Shown here: positions 5,982 through 8,706 of the stretch, piece by piece | Layout: each line of letters opens with the position of its first letter | How positions within the stretch are numbered: the stretch's first letter is position 1 | NCBI GenBank assembly: GCA_934667575.1 | Contig: CAKUME010000031.1 | Coordinates: 1 to 8,706 of the forward strand | Source: an uncultured Eubacteriales bacterium | Lineage (GTDB): Bacteria; Bacillota; Clostridia; Oscillospirales; Acutalibacteraceae | DNA length: 8,706 nucleotides | Direction of reading: 5' to 3' | The notes under the pieces: model-generated | Database searches by the model: none | Told to the model about the DNA's origin: nothing | What the model saw: the letters and a program-made list of their open reading frames with translations, nothing else | Program-made: the position numbers and the translations under genes

Positions 5982-5998
5982 GTTGACATTCGGCCAAC
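5982..5998. promoter_or_regulatory. Operator palindrome O4 on the repressor's own promoter
   Basis: GTTGAC-ATTCG-GCCAAC has half-sites GTTGAC and GTTGGC with the same 5-bp spacer as O1-O3. It covers the -35 box (5983-5988) of the repressor promoter, which points to negative autoregulation. Confidence 0.65.
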
Positions 5999-6011
5999 GT
6001 CGCAGTATAAT
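5983..6011 (+). promoter_or_regulatory. Repressor promoter, perfect consensus
   Basis: TTGACA (5983-5988) and TATAAT (6006-6011) are 17 bp apart. Transcription would start near 6018, about 30 nt before the repressor ATG. Its -35 box is 28 bp from that of the divergent early promoter. Confidence 0.92.
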
Positions 6012-6046
6012 AAAAGCAAAAGCAGGCCGAAAGGAAGTGCATTATC

Positions 6047-6685
6047 ATGGCTACAATCGGGAGCCGCATCCGCGCGCGTCGAGAAGAACTTGGACTGTCG
6101 CAGGATGAACTCGCCCAAAAGCTACAATATCGGTCCCGCTCGTCTATCAATAAAATAGAACTGGATCAGAGAGACCTGCCACAATCTAAAATTAAGGCCA
6201 TTGCCGACGCGCTGAATACCACGCCCGCATATATTATGGGATGGGACACACAAAAAAACGACATCGACCTTTTCACCGTCCCCGGCATACTCCCCGTGCC
6301 GAAGATGGTGCGCAAGCCGCTGATCGGCACGATCGCGTGCGGCACGCCAATCCTGGCGGAGCAAAATGTGGACAAATACATATCCGTGCCGGAGGATATC
6401 CGCTGCGACTTTGTGCTCCGCTGCGAGGGCGACAGCATGATTGGCGTGCACATTATGCCAGGTGCATCAGTGTACATCCGGGAGCAGCAGGACGTAGAAA
6501 ATGGTGACATTGCGGCCGTGATTGTGGACGATGAGCGCGCAACGCTCAAAAAGGTGTACAAGACGGATAGCGCGATTACCCTGCTGGCCGAAAATCCGGC
6601 CTATCCCCCGATCATCATCACCGGCGAGCGGCTAAATCATGTGCGAATCCTCGGCAGCGTAGTAGCGTGGACAAATTATCTGTAA
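6047..6685 (+). CDS. CI/LexA-type phage repressor with S24 autoprotease domain
   Basis: The 212-residue protein has an N-terminal XRE helix-turn-helix (LGLSQDELAQKLQYRSRSSI, residues 15-34) and a C-terminal peptidase S24 domain. The predicted self-cleavage site is in GTIACGTPILA (94-104), between C98 and G99, where related repressors have Ala-Gly or Cys-Gly. The catalytic Ser is S130 in CEGDSMIG (126-133), and the general-base Lys is K168 in RATLKK (164-169). All parts needed for RecA-stimulated cleavage are present, so the element should be SOS-inducible. AAAGGAAG lies 9 nt before the ATG. The gene is divergent from the Cro-like gene and its promoter carries an operator palindrome. It would maintain lysogeny by shutting the early promoter; this is standard knowledge for the family. 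Confidence 0.94.
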   Translation: MATIGSRIRARREELGLSQDELAQKLQYRSRSSINKIELDQRDLPQSKIKAIADALNTTPAYIMGWDTQKNDIDLFTVPGILPVPKMVRKPLIGTIACGTPILAEQNVDKYISVPEDIRCDFVLRCEGDSMIGVHIMPGASVYIREQQDVENGDIAAVIVDDERATLKKVYKTDSAITLLAENPAYPPIIITGERLNHVRILGSVVAWTNYL

Positions 6686-6692
6686 AAACCTA

Positions 6693-6722
6693 TTGACAAC
6701 GGGTGCGCGTGTGCTGTATAAT
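6693..6722 (+). promoter_or_regulatory. Strong promoter of the small-RNA region
   Basis: TTGACA (6693-6698) and TATAAT (6717-6722) are 18 bp apart. Both boxes are consensus. It starts only 8 bp after the repressor stop codon and points towards the CRISPR-like repeat and the integrase. Transcription should begin near 6729. It carries no GTWGRC palindrome, so it should stay active when the repressor is bound elsewhere. Confidence 0.88.
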
Positions 6723-6757
6723 AGTGGTGAGCCTTACAGCAATGTCAAGGCCACGCC

Positions 6758-6788
6758 GTTGCTCCGCAAGGGGCGCGTGGATTGAAAT
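6758..6788 (+). repeat. Single type I-C-like CRISPR repeat unit
   Basis: The 31-nt unit starts GTTGCTCC, has a GCAA loop, and ends GCGTGGATTGAAAT, the 3' end characteristic of type I-C repeats (GTCGC-CCC...GGG-GCGTGGATTGAAAC/T). GCTCC (6761-6765) pairs with GGGGC (6770-6774) around GCAA, with one G-U pair. Type I-C repeats are usually 32-33 nt, so this one has a small internal change. No second copy is in the window, so it is not an array. CCACGC just upstream (6751-6756) pairs perfectly with GCGTGG (6775-6780) of the repeat and extends the hairpin beyond that of a normal repeat. Confidence 0.72.
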
Positions 6789-6861
6789 AAGCGACGAAGA
6801 TCAGCAGAAGCCGATCAATGTGAGCACGCAATCAATTATGTTTGCTTGCGCAACAGCAAAG

Positions 6862-6900
6862 CACCCGTCACCGGTCATTAAGATCGATGGCGGGTGTTTT
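6862..6900 (+). terminator. Intrinsic terminator of the small RNA
   Basis: CACCCGTCA (6862-6870) pairs with TGGCGGGTG (6888-6896). After one C/A mismatch, CGGTC (6872-6876) pairs with GATCG (6882-6886) around the loop ATTAA. TTTTGT follows directly. With 14 pairs (two of them G-U) and a short T-run it should end plus-strand transcription before the integrase gene, at least partly. Confidence 0.75.
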
Positions 6901-6904
6901 GTCG

Positions 6905-6942
6905 TAAAAAACGGGGCCCCGGTGCTGCAACACCAGGGCCCC
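6905..6942 (-). terminator. Intrinsic terminator for minus-strand transcription
   Basis: GGGGCCCTGGTG (6942-6931 read on the minus strand) pairs with CACCGGGGCCCC (6924-6913) with one mismatch around a 6-nt loop, and GTTTTTT follows on the minus strand. The plus strand has no T-run after it, so it works towards the small-RNA region. It would stop antisense transcripts coming from the integrase side. No minus-strand gene is seen upstream of it in this window. Confidence 0.75.
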
Positions 6943-6967
6943 TGAATGACCGAAAATCGAGATGAAG

Positions 6968-7031
6968 TGATTTTTGGCGGTCGATTATATTATACCGCCA
7001 AAATCAGAAAACTGCAAGAGGGGCGGTATAA
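6968..7031 (+). promoter_or_regulatory. Integrase leader with mutually exclusive hairpins over the ribosome site
   Basis: TTTTGGCGGT (6972-6981) pairs perfectly with ACCGCCAAAA (6994-7003), extended by TGA/TCA with one bulged T. The same middle segment, as TTATACCGCC (6990-6999), also pairs perfectly with GGCGGTATAA (7022-7031), which contains part of the integrase ribosome site GAGGGGCGG (7018-7026). The two structures cannot coexist: one exposes the ribosome site and the other hides it. No ligand or protein partner is evident. A clear promoter for the integrase is not seen between 6943 and 7035. Confidence 0.55.
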
Positions 7032-7035
7032 AATT

Positions 7036-8037
7036 ATGAAAAATCCAAACGGTTATGGCACCGTAACAAAGCTGTCCGGGAACCGGCGCAAGCCCTACGT
7101 TGTAAAGGAGGGCATGTCCGGCAGGCAGAAGCCTATCGGGTATGCGGCCACACGCGAAGAGGGGCTGATTATGCTCGCCAATTACAATAAAAATCCCTGG
7201 AATATCGAGGCGGACAAAATCACGCTGCAGGAGCTCTACGACTTGTGGCTCGAAAAGCGGGCGGTGAAATTGGGCACCGCAAATCAAAGTGCTCTAAAGT
7301 CCGCATATAAGCATTGTGTCAAGCTGGCAAATGTGCGGTACAATCAAATTAAGTCCTACCAAATGCAGGATTGCATCGACAAATGCGGCAGAGGGTATGC
7401 CACCCAGGGCGCGATCAAAAATCTTTGGAGCCATCTGGATCACTTCGCAATGGAGCTTGACATCATATCCAAGCAGTGCTCAATCTTATTAACTTCCGAC
7501 CCCACCCCCGAGACGACAAAAGGGGTTTTTAGCGACGAAGAAGTTTCCCGTCTGTGGCAAAATCAAAGTTTGGCGTGGGTTGATTCCGTTCTGTTTTTTC
7601 TGTACACTGGTTTCCGCATCTCGGAGATGCTGGCCCTCAAAACGTCCGACGTTGACTTGCAGGCGCAGACAATGACCGGCGGGACAAAAACAGCGGCCGG
7701 CAAAAACCGCATCGTCCCCATACACTCCAAAATTCACGACATCGTGATGCGGCGCTACGCACAATCCCAGAGCGGATACCTGTTTGAGTGCAACGGTCAG
7801 CGGCTATCCATGCGGCATTACCGTGTGTTCTGGGCTGACCTCATGTCCGAGCTGCACATGGACCACACCCCGCATGAGTGCCGCCACACGTTCCGCTCCC
7901 GCCTGGATTCCGCGGGCGCCAATAAGGTTTGCATTGACCGGATAATGGGGCACAAATCGGCAGGGACCGGCGAACGAGTTTACACACATAAAACCATCGA
8001 AGAATTACGTTCAAATATTGAACTAATAACAAATTAG
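7036..8037 (+). CDS. int: Tyrosine recombinase / phage integrase
   Basis: The 333-residue protein (from the ATG at 7036) begins MKNPNGYGTVTKLSGNRRKP, the start of a well-populated family of Firmicutes phage integrases. That is why I prefer this start to the open frame from 6946, whose extra 30 residues would be coded by hairpin sequence. An arm-binding-like N-terminal region and a SAM-like core-binding domain (residues about 60-150) precede the catalytic domain. The active-site residues are all present: R194 in TGFRIS, K218 in GGTKT, H280 and R283 in HECRHTF, H306 in MGHKS and Y316 in RVYTHKT. It should catalyse site-specific integration and, with a directionality factor, excision. The ribosome site GAGGGGCGG lies within an alternative-pairing leader. 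Two consecutive stops (TAG TAA) end the gene. It is separated from the upstream small-RNA gene by terminators on both strands. Confidence 0.95.
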   Translation: MKNPNGYGTVTKLSGNRRKPYVVKEGMSGRQKPIGYAATREEGLIMLANYNKNPWNIEADKITLQELYDLWLEKRAVKLGTANQSALKSAYKHCVKLANVRYNQIKSYQMQDCIDKCGRGYATQGAIKNLWSHLDHFAMELDIISKQCSILLTSDPTPETTKGVFSDEEVSRLWQNQSLAWVDSVLFFLYTGFRISEMLALKTSDVDLQAQTMTGGTKTAAGKNRIVPIHSKIHDIVMRRYAQSQSGYLFECNGQRLSMRHYRVFWADLMSELHMDHTPHECRHTFRSRLDSAGANKVCIDRIMGHKSAGTGERVYTHKTIEELRSNIELITN

Positions 8038-8044
8038 TAACAAA
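8024..8044 (+). repeat. Two direct repeats TARTAACAAA, one helical turn apart
   Basis: TAATAACAAA (8024-8033) and TAGTAACAAA (8035-8044) lie 11 bp apart, at the end of the integrase gene. Spacing by about one DNA turn beside an attachment region is what integrase arm-binding sites often show, but AT-rich chance repetition cannot be excluded. Confidence 0.35.
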
Positions 8045-8140
8045 CGGGTCAAAAAACTCCGATTTATCAAGGCTTTTCGCTGTTTTGTGCTATATCTTAC
8101 CATATAAACCAGTTCAACGCAAGAGGGAGCGAGCGAGGGC
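8045..8140. other. Intergenic region expected to contain the attachment site junction
   Basis: This gap separates the integrase from the host ygjV-like gene and is where the element-host boundary should fall. No tRNA or tmRNA end is visible. The sequence is AT-rich up to about 8110 and changes to purine-rich GC sequence (AAGAGGGAGCGAGCGAGGGC) just before the host gene. No strong promoter for the host gene is seen (TATATC at 8091 lacks a good -35 box), so insertion may have separated that gene from its original promoter. Confidence 0.4.
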
Positions 8141-8706
8141 ATGGCATTTTCTCAGATGATCGCAGCGGCGCAGGCCGCGCTGGGCCACATCGGGTGGACA
8201 GTTTTGGTGCAGGGGTTGGGCGCATTGGGCGTGCTTGCAAGCGTGATCGCATTTCAGTGCCGGTCGCACCGAAAAATCATGTTTTTCCGCACGATGAACG
8301 AGCTGCTGTTCGGTGTGCAATATCTGCTGTTGGGCGCCTACACCGGTGCCGCGATGAATTTGGTGGGCTGCGTGCGCAACGAGGTGTTTGCGCGGCAGGT
8401 GGCGCACAAACGCAGCACCACGGCCACGCGCGTGATTTTCAGCGTGCTGTTTCTGGCTTTTTCGGCGCTGACGTGGAGCGGCGGCAAAAGCGTGCTGATC
8501 GCTGCAGCCAAGGTGGCCTCCACATTTGCCTACGGATGCAAAAACACGGTGCGCATGCGTTATATTGTGCTGGCCACCAGCGCCGTGTGGTTTACCTATA
8601 ATCTGCTGGTCGGCTCGGCGGCAGGCGTGGTCTGTGAAGCGTTCACCATCAGTTCCATTCTGGTGGCGCTGATCCGCATTCACCGTTCCGGTTCGTCGGC
8701 TTCCAC
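8141..8706 (+). CDS. YgjV-like inner membrane protein, host gene (3' end cut)
   Basis: The frame is open from the ATG at 8141 to the window edge (188 full codons). The protein is highly hydrophobic with about six membrane segments (residues roughly 19-39, 54-76, 97-112, 117-133, 140-158 and 160-180). It carries features of the YgjV/'bacterial inner membrane protein' family: a QGLGALGVLASVIAFQCRSH start region, ELLFGVQYLLLGAYTGAAMN (residues 54-73) and the helix SAVWFTYNLLVGSAAGVVCE (residues 147-166). The family has no firmly established function. GAGGGAG about 11 nt before the ATG is the likely ribosome site. The gene probably belongs to the host chromosome next to the integrated element. 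Confidence 0.78.
   Translation, partial: MAFSQMIAAAQAALGHIGWTVLVQGLGALGVLASVIAFQCRSHRKIMFFRTMNELLFGVQYLLLGAYTGAAMNLVGCVRNEVFARQVAHKRSTTATRVIFSVLFLAFSALTWSGGKSVLIAAAKVASTFAYGCKNTVRMRYIVLATSAVWFTYNLLVGSAAGVVCEAFTISSILVALIRIHRSGSSAS

Larger units (their letters stand above)
6729..6900 (+). ncRNA. Predicted small RNA carrying a solitary CRISPR-like repeat
   Basis: A consensus promoter at the 5' side and an intrinsic terminator at the 3' side define a transcript of about 170 nt with no convincing protein frame. Its parts in order are a short leader; hairpin 1 (6751-6780), formed by the CRISPR-like repeat and a complementary flank; the 3' repeat tag GTGGATTGAAAT; about 50 nt where a spacer would be in an array; hairpin 2 (TTTGCT 6841-6846 with AGCAAA 6855-6860); and the terminator hairpin. 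This resembles phage solitary-repeat RNAs that act as RNA anti-CRISPRs by occupying Cas proteins. It could instead be a decayed array unit or a leader of the integrase mRNA. The transcript limits are predicted, and anti-CRISPR activity is a hypothesis. Confidence 0.6.
1..8140. mobile_element. Right (integrase) end of a prophage or prophage-like element, partial
   Basis: The gene order is typical of temperate phages of Firmicutes: a minus-strand early operon, a divergent Cro/CI-type switch, then an integrase next to a host gene. No structural, packaging or lysis gene is visible, so an integrative element with phage-like control cannot be excluded. The left boundary lies outside the window. The right boundary is inferred to fall between the integrase stop (8037) and the start of the ygjV-like host gene (8141); the exact junction cannot be placed without the second att copy. 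Confidence 0.8.

Noticed and set aside
6758..6788. A CRISPR array
   Set aside because: Only one repeat copy exists in the window, with no second repeat 60-75 nt away and no cas genes.
6790..6800. 11-nt match AGCGACGAAGA between the spacer-position sequence and the integrase gene (7531-7541)
   Set aside because: Too short, and could be chance; it is not enough to claim self-targeting or duplication.
6703..6945. An 80-residue frame across the small-RNA region containing RGAWIEIS
   Set aside because: Its start lies inside the promoter, and GAWIEI is the well-known translation artefact of type I-C-like CRISPR repeats. The hairpins and terminators explain the sequence better.
6946..7035. Upstream start for the integrase at 6946, adding 30 residues
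   Set aside because: The added part is encoded by the inverted-repeat leader and lacks family resemblance, while the start at 7036 gives the typical MKNPNGYG beginning.
8023..8037. Small inverted repeat CTAAT/ATTAG at the integrase stop as a terminator
   Set aside because: Only 5 AT-rich pairs and no T-run; too weak to act as an intrinsic terminator.
8114..8683. Minus-strand 189-residue frame at the right end
   Set aside because: It is a His/Gln-rich shadow of the YgjV-like membrane protein coded on the plus strand.

Overview
The window is the integrase end of a prophage (or prophage-like integrated element) in a Gram-positive host, most likely a gut Clostridium-type Firmicute of the Oscillospiraceae/Ruminococcaceae kind. 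The reasons are GC-rich genes with extended Shine-Dalgarno sequences of the AAGGAGGTGA type, near-perfect sigma-A promoters, DUF3846- and DUF3102-like phage proteins, and an integrase of the 'MKNPNGYG' family that I associate with such elements. The species cannot be named from the sequence.

Layout. Positions 1-4829 hold a minus-strand early operon, read right to left: a PAPS-reductase-like protein, a 26-residue membrane peptide, an XRE regulator, a small membrane protein, a zinc-ribbon protein, a DUF3846 protein, a DUF3102-like protein with a Cys-rich N-terminus, and a P-loop ATPase cut by the window edge. Four of the junctions are 4-11 nt overlaps, so translation is coupled. At 4857-5536 a plus-strand two-gene cassette with its own promoter interrupts this order. 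It runs into a minus-strand gene (5354-5629) from the opposite direction. Positions 5650-6685 are the lysogeny switch: a Cro-like protein (minus) and a self-cleaving LexA/CI-type repressor (plus), divergent from two consensus promoters. Four 17-bp palindromes of the form GTWGRC-N5-GYCWAY lie on or beside these promoters.

Positions 6686-7035 contain no convincing protein gene but are dense in signals. A strong promoter (6693-6722) is followed by one isolated type I-C-like CRISPR repeat (6758-6788), a small hairpin and an intrinsic terminator ending near 6900. Together they define a likely small RNA of about 170 nt. The arrangement resembles phage solitary-repeat RNA anti-CRISPRs and is the most interesting item here. 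A terminator on the opposite strand follows, then a leader with mutually exclusive hairpins, one of which covers the integrase ribosome-binding site. The tyrosine integrase (7036-8037) ends the element. After about 100 bp that probably include an attachment site, a host gene for a YgjV-like inner membrane protein starts and runs off the right edge.

Inferred workings: the repressor holds the Cro/early operon off through the palindromes and probably controls its own promoter. DNA damage would trigger self-cleavage. Early proteins then support recombination and replication, while the integrase moves the element in and out next to the ygjV-like gene. The plus-strand cassette and the small RNA each have their own promoter and could be expressed in the lysogen, as expected of accessory (moron) genes.
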